A stretch of 29,063 bases of DNA from Actinomycetes bacterium (lineage in GTDB: Bacteria > Actinomycetota > Acidimicrobiia > Spongiisociales > UBA5794). The stretch's first letter is position 1. Every line of letters starts with the position of its first letter. Under the pieces are notes generated by a model. It saw nothing but the letters and a program-made list of their open reading frames with translations. It did no database searches and was not told where the DNA came from. Both the position numbers and the translations under genes were made by a program. Location: the NCBI GenBank assembly GCA_024640745.1, contig JAHEEL010000002.1, positions 1 through 29,063 of the forward strand, given 5' to 3'. Shown here one piece after another: positions 22,319-29,063 of the stretch.

Positions 22319-23479
22319 CTATGCCGCTTCCGCTCCGCCGCCGTCGTTGGGGCTCTGATAGACGACGTCGTAGCTCTTCGAGAAGTTCGAGAGGAACGAA
22401 ACGATGAGCGCGGCAACGGGCAGCGCCATGAACGCCCCCATCGGGCCTGCGATGGCGCCGCCGGCGAGCGCCGCTCCGAACGCGAGGGCGCCGTTGAGGG
22501 TCATCGTCTTCGAACTGATCTTCGGGCTCAGCCAGTAGTTCTCGATCTGCTGGTAGATGAGGGCATACGCGAGAACGATGAGTGCGGCGACCCAACCCTG
22601 GATCGCGAGCGTGATCAGAACCGGGATAGCAGAGCCGATGTAGGTTCCGATGGCCGGGATGAACACTGAAACGAATCCACCGAACACCGACAGCGGGATC
22701 GCGAAGGACACGGGCATGCCGACGGCAACCATCGTGAAGAAGAACCCCGTGCTGTTGATCAGCATCAGCAACATGCGCGAGTAGAAATACCCGCCGGTCT
22801 GTCGGACTGCCTCGTCCCAGGTCCAGCCGACCCGTTGCTGAGAGTTGGGGCTCATGTGGGATAGCACGGTCCGTTGGAACCGGGGGGCGTCGGCGGTGAA
22901 GTAGAACGTGAACATGGCGATCGTCGCCATGTTGAAGAGGAACGCAACGCCGCTGGTGGCGATGCCGACCAAGTTCCCGACGGCTCCCTTCGCCCAGTCG
23001 CTGACGATCTCGCTGGTGTTCGCTGCGACGTCCTCGCCGGTTCCTGGGGACGGGAACTCGATGCCGAAGTTGTCCGAAAGCCACGTGCTCCCGGTTGCGA
23101 TCCACTGTGCGCCGCTCTCGCCGATTCTCCTCGCGAGTTCGGCAATGGCGGGGATGAGCACCATGATCATGAGGATGCTTGCGATGAAGCCTCCGAGGTA
23201 GATCACGCCCACGGCGGCGCCGCGGCGCCAGCCGTACCGCTCGACCAGCCAGTTGACGGCCGGCTGGAGCGCCAAACTGAAGAAGAACGACAGGATGAGC
23301 ATCCACAACAGGGTCCGCATCTGATTCATGGCCCAGAGCGCGGCGAGCGTGAGCAGGACCGCACCGATCACCTGCCAGATCGTCTGACTGTCGATTCTGA
23401 TCCGAAGGAGATTCGACGACAAGGGTCGATCCTCCGTGTCGTTCGTCGTCCGGGCAGATGCGGCCTCGTCATTCGCCAT
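22319..23479 (-). CDS. AI-2E family transporter (PerM-like permease)
   Basis: 386 residues with about eight membrane helices: IWQVIGAVLLTLAALWAMNQ (35-54), LLWMLILSFFFSLALQPAVNWL, AAVGVIYLGGFIASILMIMVLIPAIAEL, a large soluble loop (about 115-190), then FVSVFIPAIGTYIGSAIPVLITLAIQG and ENYWLSPKISSKTMTLNGALAFGAALAGGAIAGPMGAFMALPVAALI, the strongly conserved C-terminal block of the family. Members export diverse small molecules (signal molecules, auxin-like compounds, or Na+/H+ exchange). ATG 23479 has AGGAG 6 bases upstream; the frame is open further left but without homology. Confidence 0.9.
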   Translation of the reverse strand: MANDEAASARTTNDTEDRPLSSNLLRIRIDSQTIWQVIGAVLLTLAALWAMNQMRTLLWMLILSFFFSLALQPAVNWLVERYGWRRGAAVGVIYLGGFIASILMIMVLIPAIAELARRIGESGAQWIATGSTWLSDNFGIEFPSPGTGEDVAANTSEIVSDWAKGAVGNLVGIATSGVAFLFNMATIAMFTFYFTADAPRFQRTVLSHMSPNSQQRVGWTWDEAVRQTGGYFYSRMLLMLINSTGFFFTMVAVGMPVSFAIPLSVFGGFVSVFIPAIGTYIGSAIPVLITLAIQGWVAALIVLAYALIYQQIENYWLSPKISSKTMTLNGALAFGAALAGGAIAGPMGAFMALPVAALIVSFLSNFSKSYDVVYQSPNDGGGAEAA

Positions 23480-23620
23480 CGTCAACTCCTGCGTCCTGGT
23501 CGCTGGGGCCGTCCGAGGGGACCGGCTCGGCGCCATTGTGGCCAAAGAGGTGTTGTCTTCGGGGGATTTCGAAGCACCGCAGTGAGTACCGTCTGAGATC
23601 AAACCTATTGGAGGCATCGC

Positions 23621-24511
23621 ATGGCGGAATGCATCGGATTCATCGGACTCGGCATCATGGGATCGGGCATGGCCCGCAACCTCGTCGAGAAGGGGCACGA
23701 GGTCGTGGTGTGGAATCGCACCGGCGCGAAGATGGGTGCACTCGTCGACGCCGGGGCAGCCGCGGGAGATTCGCCGGCCGATGTGGCACGGCGGTGCCCG
23801 ATTGTCATGATCTGTGTGTCGGACACGGCCGACGTCGATGCGGTTCTGACGTCGGACGATGGCGTGCTCGAGGGAATCTCAGCAGGCTCACTGATCGTCG
23901 ACCATTCCACGATCAGCCCGGCCGCCACCGTCCGGCTCTCCAATGAGGTCGCTCAACGCGGCGGAGCGTGGGTCGACGCTCCGGTGAGCGGCGGCTCCGA
24001 GGGCGCCGTGCGCGGCACGCTTTCGATCATGGCCGGCGGTGCCGACGAAGACATCGACCGCGCCCGTCCCTACATGGAGGCGTTCGGCACGACGATCACG
24101 CACGTCGGACCCGTGGGCGCCGGTCAGCGCGTCAAGATCGTCAATCAAATCCTGGTTGTGGTGACACAGCTGGCGGTCTCGGAAGCGCTGTTGTTCGCCG
24201 AGGCGTCGGGTCTCGACCTCAATGCCACGCTCGATGCGGTCAAGGGTGGTGCTGCCGGATCCTGGATGCTGGCAAACCGTGGACCGCAGATGATCGAACG
24301 CGACTGGCGTCCCGGATTCACGATCGACCTGCAGCAGAAGGACCTGCGGCTCGCCCTGCAGGCAGCCGACGCAATTGGGGTCCCGATTCCCGGCACGGCT
24401 CTCGTCTTCCAGATGTATCGGGCTCTCCAGAACGAGGGCCTCGGCGACGAAGGGAATCATGCGCTCGTCAAGGCGCTGGAGAAGATGTCCGGAGTCGAGG
24501 TCGGAGCCTGA
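23621..24511 (+). CDS. 3-hydroxyisobutyrate dehydrogenase-like NAD(P)-dependent oxidoreductase
   Basis: 296 residues, the family's usual size. Rossmann domain with IGFIGLGIMGSGMARNL (5-21, nucleotide-binding GxGxxG), VVVWNRT, substrate motif DAPVSGG (119-125), and GQRVKIVNQ with candidate catalytic Lys172. The C-terminal helical domain (AVSEALLFAEASGLD, then KDLRLALQAADAIGVPIPGTALVFQMY) matches the beta-hydroxyacid dehydrogenase family: 3-hydroxyisobutyrate, tartronate semialdehyde, or glyoxylate/succinic-semialdehyde reductases. Exact substrate not decidable. GGAGG lies 7 bases before ATG 23621. Transcribed divergently from the AI-2E gene. Confidence 0.92.
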   Translation: MAECIGFIGLGIMGSGMARNLVEKGHEVVVWNRTGAKMGALVDAGAAAGDSPADVARRCPIVMICVSDTADVDAVLTSDDGVLEGISAGSLIVDHSTISPAATVRLSNEVAQRGGAWVDAPVSGGSEGAVRGTLSIMAGGADEDIDRARPYMEAFGTTITHVGPVGAGQRVKIVNQILVVVTQLAVSEALLFAEASGLDLNATLDAVKGGAAGSWMLANRGPQMIERDWRPGFTIDLQQKDLRLALQAADAIGVPIPGTALVFQMYRALQNEGLGDEGNHALVKALEKMSGVEVGA

Positions 24512-24600
24512 GGCTCCGAGAAGCCAGATATCGGAGGCGAGACCGACGTCAGCCTCGTATCTCGCGTCCAGCGTCTTCCGTTGCGGGGCGCGCACTGCCC

Positions 24601-24606
24601 TACACT
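24601..24606 (+). promoter_or_regulatory. Putative -10 of leaderless flippase-like gene
   Basis: TACACT followed by 7 bases and ATG 24614, with no ribosome-binding site. The hexamer and spacing are identical to those before tetR at 558. Confidence 0.45.
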
Positions 24607-24613
24607 CGACGGC

Positions 24614-25684
24614 ATGACTGATCAACCGGCGGGGGCGGACGCACCGGCCGAGCAGAAATCGAGCAAGACGAAGACGATCGTCGGCGGGATCATCACGCTG
24701 ATCGTGCTGGTGCTCGTCTTCGGCATCGTGCTGCCGCAGTTCGGCGACTACGACCAGGCCTGGGCCGCCATCCAGAACATGTCGGCCCTCGCCCTCGGGA
24801 TTCTCGTCCTGATGACGATCTTCAACATCATCGCCTACGTGTGGCCGTATCAGGCAGCGCTTCCCAAGCTCACGTACAAGCCGGCGTTCATGATCCGACA
24901 GACGTCGTTCATGATCAGCAATGTCATCCCGATGGGTGGCGCGTTCGGCATCGCGGTCCAGTACGCCATGCTTGCGTTCTACAGAATCGGAGCCGGTGAA
25001 GCCACGGCCGGCATCGGGATCGTCAGCGCATGGAACACGTTCGTCACGCTGAGTCTGCCGATCTTCGGCGCAATCGGCTTGGTCCTCATTGGTGAAGCGC
25101 AAGGGGCAGCCTTCGCAATCGCCCTCATTGGAATCGCCGTCATCGTTGCCGTGGTCCTGCTGGTGGCGGCGATCCTGCGCAGTCCCGACACGGCGCGCAA
25201 GATCGGGCAGTGGGGCGACCGCGTCGTCGGGTGGGCGTACGGCTTGTTCAAGAAGGAGCCCACGTTCAGCGTCGTGGACGAGGTGCTGACGTTCCGAGAA
25301 TCGACCGTCGACGTGGTGAGCCAAGGGTGGCTCAGGATCACGGCGTCGAGCTACCTCCAACAGTTCATGCAGTTCATGATCCTTTGGGCGGCGGTCTTCG
25401 CCATTCAAGGAGGATCGAATGCCCCGGTTACTTTCATCGAGGCCTTCGTAGCGTTTGCATTCGGCCGGCTCACGACCTTCATCCCGCTGCCCCCGGGTGG
25501 CCTGGGAACTACCGACGCGGCGATCACCGGCATTCTCGTGGGATTCGGCGCAGCCAACAACGATGCACTCGCTGCGGTGATGGTGTGGCGCGCCCTCACC
25601 TACTTCCCGCAGGTGATCATCGGAATCGGGACCTTCCTGGCTTTCAAGCGGAAGCAGGCGAAGGCGGCGGAAGCGCCCGCCTGA
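24614..25684 (+). CDS. Flippase-like integral membrane protein (LPG_synthase_TM family), copy C
   Basis: 356 residues: a Lys-rich N-terminal tail, then about eight membrane helices. It shares with copies A and B the VLPQFGDYDQAWAAI region after helix 1, a SNVIPMGGAFGIAVQYAML segment where A and B have a PGADL..R.GMYR segment, and IPLPPGGLGTTDAAITGILVGFG, the PGG-G translocase signature. No MprF synthetase domain. It stands alone, about 6.5 kb from the operon with A and B, and has a TACACT -10-like element 7 bases before its ATG. Cargo unknown; lipid or polyprenyl-linked sugar translocation would be typical for the family. Confidence 0.85.
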   Translation: MTDQPAGADAPAEQKSSKTKTIVGGIITLIVLVLVFGIVLPQFGDYDQAWAAIQNMSALALGILVLMTIFNIIAYVWPYQAALPKLTYKPAFMIRQTSFMISNVIPMGGAFGIAVQYAMLAFYRIGAGEATAGIGIVSAWNTFVTLSLPIFGAIGLVLIGEAQGAAFAIALIGIAVIVAVVLLVAAILRSPDTARKIGQWGDRVVGWAYGLFKKEPTFSVVDEVLTFRESTVDVVSQGWLRITASSYLQQFMQFMILWAAVFAIQGGSNAPVTFIEAFVAFAFGRLTTFIPLPPGGLGTTDAAITGILVGFGAANNDALAAVMVWRALTYFPQVIIGIGTFLAFKRKQAKAAEAPA

Positions 25685-25711
25685 ACTCTCCGAGTCGGTC
25701 GCCCAGCAGCC

Positions 25712-26560
25712 TCAATCGACCGAATCGTCTCCCGCATGACGGTCCGTTGGAGACACTTCGAGGTGAATCGACCGATCCTGATGCTCGTGGGGCGCCGGCG
25801 GGTGACGGTGTGCCGGATCGTCGAGGAAGAGACGCGCGTCCTTCATGTGAATCAAGCTTGGCCCGTAGGCGGTCCGGAGGTGTTCTTCGGTGAGCACCTC
25901 GCCCGGGGGGCCCGACGCAACGACGACGCCGGACATGAGCACGACGTAGTCGGCGACCTGAGCGGCGGTCAGGTCGTGCGTCGTCAGGACGATCGTGCAC
26001 CCGTGCGACTGCTCCTCGTGGATCACGTCGTCGATCGCCTGCGCCGAGGTGATGTCGAGTCCCGTGAGCGGTTCGTCGAGCAGCAGCATGTCGTGATCCT
26101 GTGCCAGGCCCTGCGCGACGAACACCCGCTGACGCTGGCCACCCGACAGCTCCGTGAGGTGGCGATCCGCCAGACGGGTGATCTCCATGCGGTCCATCGC
26201 CTGCTGCACGACCGCCCGGTCCTCCCTGGCCAGCCTGCGGTACGGACCCGTCGATGGATACCGACCCATGGTGACCACCTCTCGAACGGTGATCGGAAGC
26301 GATTCGTTCACGCGAGTCGCCTGGAGCACGTAGGCCACGCGACGCGGCCGGTCATCGATCGGAAGCGTGGTGATCGAACCCGATGACGGCTCGATGAGCC
26401 CGGCGATGCCGTTGAGGACGGTCGACTTCCCGGATCCGTTCGGTCCGATGATTGCGGTGATGCTGGCCTGCGGGATTGCCAACGACGATGGCGCCACCGC
26501 CATCCTGGACCCGTAGCGGAACGCGATTTCGTCGGCGACGATCGCCGGGACTAGCGGCAT
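25712..26560 (-). CDS. znuC: Zinc (manganese) ABC transporter, ATP-binding protein
   Basis: 282 residues. Walker A GPNGSGKST (39-47), Q-loop near AYVLQATRV, signature LSGGQRQRV, Walker B MLLLDEPLTGLD, H-loop LTTHDLT. The family tail TAYGPSLIHMKD fits metal-uptake ATPases, and the last 36 residues are unusually rich in His (HRHPPAPHEHQD and more). It energises the permease ZnuB for metal import. The start ATG 26560 overlaps the zur stop by 10 bp, so the two are translationally coupled, and the permease and binding protein are encoded divergently. Zn is favoured over Mn because of the neighbouring Zur-like regulator. Confidence 0.9.
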   Translation of the reverse strand: MPLVPAIVADEIAFRYGSRMAVAPSSLAIPQASITAIIGPNGSGKSTVLNGIAGLIEPSSGSITTLPIDDRPRRVAYVLQATRVNESLPITVREVVTMGRYPSTGPYRRLAREDRAVVQQAMDRMEITRLADRHLTELSGGQRQRVFVAQGLAQDHDMLLLDEPLTGLDITSAQAIDDVIHEEQSHGCTIVLTTHDLTAAQVADYVVLMSGVVVASGPPGEVLTEEHLRTAYGPSLIHMKDARLFLDDPAHRHPPAPHEHQDRSIHLEVSPTDRHAGDDSVD

Positions 26561-26985
26561 GCTTCGCACAAGCCTTCGATTTCGAACCGGTGTCCGGTGA
26601 CCACGAATCCCGATGCAGCGGCCATTCGCTCGACGAGGTGTTCGATCGCCTGCTCCTGTTCGCGATACGGCGCCACGTCGACGGCGACACCGCACGACAC
26701 GCAGAGGAGGTGATGGTGGTGTCCGGCAAGCCATTCTGCGAGCTCGAAGCGCATCACGCCCTCCGGACCGTGCTGTGCAGACAGGACGCCTGCATTCGTC
26801 AGGACCGAAAGTGAGCGGTAGAGGGAGGAGAGCGGAACGATATCGGTCACTGCCGCTTGGATTTCTGCGGCGGTGCGCGGCCCGTCGGCCGCCGCAATGG
26901 CTCCCAACGCCGTCCGCCGGCCGGGCGTGAGCCGGATGCCCTGCAGCGCCAGGTGCTGCCGAACCGACTGCTCGAGATCTTGCAA
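26551..26985 (-). CDS. zur: Fur-family regulator, probably zinc-responsive Zur
   Basis: 144 residues from a TTG start at 26985. Winged helix: LALQGIRLTPGRRTALGAI then TAAEIQAAV and PLSSLYRSLSVLTNAGVL (51-68). Metal sites: GHHHHLLCVSCG (His89-92, Cys95 and Cys98) and CEAC (Cys140, Cys143), the two CxxC pairs that form the structural zinc site of Fur/Zur proteins. It would repress the zinc-uptake genes when zinc is plentiful. No ATG exists in frame near the family N-terminus; the frame is open upstream through the intergenic region, so the start is somewhat uncertain. Divergent from znuA. Confidence 0.88.
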   Translation of the reverse strand: MQDLEQSVRQHLALQGIRLTPGRRTALGAIAAADGPRTAAEIQAAVTDIVPLSSLYRSLSVLTNAGVLSAQHGPEGVMRFELAEWLAGHHHHLLCVSCGVAVDVAPYREQEQAIEHLVERMAAASGFVVTGHRFEIEGLCEACR

Positions 26986-27008
26986 TATCCAGAACCCGTT
27001 GATAGCGT
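26980..27008 (+). promoter_or_regulatory. Putative znuA promoter
   Basis: TTGCAA (26980-26985) and TAGCGT (27003-27008) are 17 bp apart. Transcription would begin near 27015, just before the Zur-box-like site. Confidence 0.45.
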
Positions 27009-27019
27009 TCTGCCAAGAA

Positions 27020-27034
27020 TAGGAATCATTCTCA
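27020..27034. promoter_or_regulatory. Zur-box-like operator
   Basis: TAGGAATCATTCTCA on the plus strand, TGAGAATGATTCCTA on the minus, is close to the actinobacterial Zur consensus as I know it (TGAAAATGATTTTCA-like imperfect palindrome). It lies between zur and znuA, downstream of the inferred znuA start site, where binding would block both directions. Confidence 0.6.
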
Positions 27035-27054
27035 TTAATGGCAAGGGGTTGGGA

Positions 27055-27993
27055 ATGCGGATCACGGCAGTGGTGGTGATCGTCGGCCTGCTGGCCGTGA
27101 GTGCCGTCGCGTGCGACTCCGACACGTCGAACGACGGAGCGGCACGTGTCGTTGCTACGACGACGATTCTCGGTGACATCGCTCGCAATGTGGTCGGTGA
27201 CTCCGCCGAGGTCGACGTGCTGATGCCGGTCGGTGCGGACCCCCACGACTTCCAGCCGTCAGCGCAACAGGTCGCGGCAATTCAACGGGCTGATCTCGTT
27301 CTGGCAACCGGCCTCGGCCTGGAGGAGGGACTCAGCGATGTTCTCGAATCGGCCGCTGCCGACGGCGTCCGCATCTGGGAGGTCGGTCCCGATGTTGATC
27401 CCCTGCGGTTCTCCGAGTCCGCCGATGATGGGCCGAATGACGAGGATCATGAGACGGGTGATTTCGATCCCCACTTCTGGCTCGACCCGCTCAGGGTCGC
27501 GCGTGCGGCGGCCCTCCTCGGCGATCAACTGGAGGAGATCGCGCCCGGCCATGATTGGGCGAGCGGCGTCGACGCCTACGCGGCGGAGTTGGCCGCGGTC
27601 GACGAGGACAGCATCGAAGCTCTTACCGTCGTCGCCCCATCCGATCGGAAGCTCGTGACGAACCATCGCTCGTTCGGCTACTTCGCCGATCGCTACGACT
27701 TCGAGGTGGTCGGCACCGTGATCCCCGGCGGCGCCACGCTGGCCAATCCATCATCTGCGGAGCTGGCGTCGCTCGTTGCCACGATCCAACGCGAGCAGGT
27801 CCCCGCGATCTTCACCGAGAACGTCGAACCGGACGTGCTTGCCAGTGCCGTCGCCGCCGAGGTCGGCTACGACGTGGAGATCGTCGAGTTGTACACGGGC
27901 TCGCTCGGGGAACGCGGCAGCGACGGGGACACGCTCATCAAGATGCTGGAGAGCAACGTTGCTCGCATCGCAGGAGCACTGGGAGCGTCATGA
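27055..27993 (+). CDS. znuA: Zinc ABC transporter substrate-binding lipoprotein
   Basis: 312 residues of the cluster A-I metal-binding family. Signal peptide MRITAVVVIVGLLAVSAVAC with a lipobox ending at Cys20, so a membrane-anchored lipoprotein. Metal ligands by family position: His64 in GADPHDF, His in DPHFWLDP, His in TNHRSFGYF and an acidic residue near the FTENVEPD segment. A short acidic loop with one His (DEDHETGD) stands where zinc-specific members carry a His-rich loop. AAGGGG lies 6 bases before ATG 27055. Delivers zinc to ZnuB. Confidence 0.93.
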   Translation: MRITAVVVIVGLLAVSAVACDSDTSNDGAARVVATTTILGDIARNVVGDSAEVDVLMPVGADPHDFQPSAQQVAAIQRADLVLATGLGLEEGLSDVLESAAADGVRIWEVGPDVDPLRFSESADDGPNDEDHETGDFDPHFWLDPLRVARAAALLGDQLEEIAPGHDWASGVDAYAAELAAVDEDSIEALTVVAPSDRKLVTNHRSFGYFADRYDFEVVGTVIPGGATLANPSSAELASLVATIQREQVPAIFTENVEPDVLASAVAAEVGYDVEIVELYTGSLGERGSDGDTLIKMLESNVARIAGALGAS

Positions 27994-28030
27994 TCCGCCG
28001 ACGGCACATTCTCGGTAGCGTGGTGGCTCG

Positions 28031-28891
28031 ATGGACTGGCTGATCGAACCGTTCGAGTTGGCATTCCAGCAGCGCGCCTTGCTGGCCGGGTCGCTCGCCG
28101 CGCTGACCACCGCCGTCGTCGGCACCTGGGTGGTGATTCGGGGCATGACGTTCCTCGGCGACGCCCTCGTCCACGGGGTGATCCCCGGCATCGCCCTCGC
28201 CATCCTGCTCGGCTTCAACCCGCTGCTCGGGGCGATCGTTGCTGCGATGGTGATGATCTGGGGGATCAACCTCGTCCACCGCCAGACAGGGTTCTCGGAG
28301 GACACCGGGATCGGGCTGCTGTTCGTGGGCATGCTGGGACTCGGCGTGATCCTCATCTCGAAGTCCACGACTTATACCGGCAGCCTCACCGCCCTTCTCT
28401 TCGGGGACGTGCTCGGTGTGACCCCGACCGACCTCATCGTGCTGGCCATCATCACCGTGATCGCCATCGGCGCTTCGGTGGTGTTCTACCGCAGCTTCCT
28501 CGTTCTCTCGTTCAATGAGCAGAAGGCGGCCCTCTACGGGCTGCACCCGCGGGTTACCCACGTCCTGCTGCTCGTGCTCATCGTCTTGTCGATCGTCGGC
28601 TCGTTTCAGACGGTCGGCACGCTTCTCGTATTCGGGCTGCTGGTCGGCCCTCCGGCGACCGCTGCGCTCCTGGTCCGCCGCGTGCCCGCAATGATGGTCG
28701 TCGCTGCGCTGATCGGTGTCTTCTCCGTTGTCACCGGACTGATCATCTCGTACCACGCCAACACCTCCGGGTCGGCGACCATGGCGGTGGTTCCGATCGC
28801 GCTGTTCTTCGTGGTGCTCACAGTCAAGAACGTGGCCGCAGGCATTCGGAGCCGCCGGGGCGACGATGCCACCGGTGCGATCGTCGCCTAG
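28031..28891 (+). CDS. znuB: Zinc ABC transporter permease
   Basis: 286 residues, eight or nine membrane helices of the ABC-3 family. Hallmark GMTFLGDALVHGVIPGIALAILLGFNPLLGA (about 38-68), and later LRVTHVLL-type segment HPRVTHVLLLVLIVLSIVGSFQTVGTLLVFGLLVGPPATAALLVRR. It follows znuA by 37 bp on the same strand and forms the channel energised by ZnuC. No good ribosome-binding site before ATG 28031. Confidence 0.93.
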   Translation: MDWLIEPFELAFQQRALLAGSLAALTTAVVGTWVVIRGMTFLGDALVHGVIPGIALAILLGFNPLLGAIVAAMVMIWGINLVHRQTGFSEDTGIGLLFVGMLGLGVILISKSTTYTGSLTALLFGDVLGVTPTDLIVLAIITVIAIGASVVFYRSFLVLSFNEQKAALYGLHPRVTHVLLLVLIVLSIVGSFQTVGTLLVFGLLVGPPATAALLVRRVPAMMVVAALIGVFSVVTGLIISYHANTSGSATMAVVPIALFFVVLTVKNVAAGIRSRRGDDATGAIVA

Positions 28892-28921
28892 CGATATCGA
28901 TCGGCGGAGCGAGGAGGTAGC

Positions 28922-29063
28922 GTGGTCCCGATGCATGAGCGCCACCCAACGCCGGGCGTCGGCGCCGCCGTCGTCGACAACGGACGGCTGCTGCTGATCC
29001 GCCGCGGCCGCGGCGCCTATGCCGACTACTGGGCGGTCCCCGGTGGCCGACAGCGATACGGCG
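28922..29063 (+). CDS. Nudix hydrolase (3' end outside window)
   Basis: Only the first 47 or so codons are present. The product (PGVGAAVVDNGRLLLIRRGRGAYADYWAVPGGRQRYG) shows the Nudix N-terminal strands and the beginning of the Nudix box (GG-x5-... ) cut by the window edge. Such enzymes hydrolyse nucleoside diphosphate derivatives. AGGAGG (28912-28917) is 4 bases before GTG 28922; ATG 28931, in frame, is an alternative start. Confidence 0.8.
   Translation, partial: MVPMHERHPTPGVGAAVVDNGRLLLIRRGRGAYADYWAVPGGRQRYG

Noticed and set aside
23888..25408. 506-codon minus-strand frame
   Set aside because: Antisense to the dehydrogenase and flippase-like C genes; no motifs.
1..29063. CRISPR arrays, phage or transposase genes
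   Set aside because: No regularly spaced direct repeats, integrase or DDE/HUH transposase motifs were seen on either strand.

Overview
High-GC window with actinobacterial traits: a DUF222/13E12 HNH endonuclease, a flavin/F420-type luciferase-like oxidoreductase, many GTG starts, leaderless-looking promoters and dense gene packing. A free-living, possibly aquatic or marine Actinomycetota (Acidimicrobiia-like) is my inference; there is no rRNA or tRNA to place it. I see no CRISPR array, phage, transposase or tRNA gene. Most coding assignments rest on family motifs read directly from the translations.

Layout. (1) 1-2.35 kb: a TetR regulator (3' end outside the window) divergent from an alpha/beta hydrolase, with two TGAAC-N4-GTTCA type sites between them; then a flavodoxin-family gene that appears to start at CTG. 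(2) 2.35-7.93 kb, pentose catabolism: a palindrome-rich control region, a mutarotase-like DUF4380-type gene, xylulokinase (xylB) and a GNAT acetyltransferase form a coupled + strand operon, facing a class II xylose isomerase (xylA) on the minus strand; a luciferase-like monooxygenase follows. (3) 7.93-10.97 kb, sulfate-ester module: an anaerobic sulfatase maturase (radical SAM) with an extra C-terminal SEC-C zinc motif, plus a sulfatase with a CTAGR formylglycine motif. (4) 10.99-12.55 kb: DUF222-HNH gene and a 60-aa membrane protein.

(5) 12.54-18.19 kb: the most unusual part, a minus-strand run of six genes, mostly joined by 4-base start/stop overlaps: MFS transporter, unknown 90-aa protein, flippase-like (LPG_synthase_TM) protein, small multidrug-export-like protein, second flippase-like protein, and a divergent ClC protein lacking the usual gating glutamate. 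A third flippase-like paralogue lies at 24.6 kb. Upstream are a putative promoter under an 18-bp hairpin palindrome and a remnant of a LuxR-type helix-turn-helix. (6) 18.48-20.52 kb: UPF0114/YqhA membrane protein and a DUF308(HdeD)-DUF389 fusion. (7) 20.53-21.26 kb: two small genes, the first inside a 382-bp segment bounded by 12-bp inverted repeats. (8) 21.26-25.68 kb: pirin, AI-2E-type permease, 3-hydroxyisobutyrate-dehydrogenase-like enzyme, third flippase-like protein.

(9) 25.7-28.9 kb: a complete zinc-uptake locus arranged divergently: znuC and zur on the minus strand, znuA and znuB on the plus strand, with a Zur-box-like sequence between zur and znuA. A Nudix hydrolase gene starts at the right edge. 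The best candidate for an undescribed system is the six-gene membrane operon; the best small-scale oddities are the inverted-repeat segment and the leader ORF and palindromes before the xylB operon.
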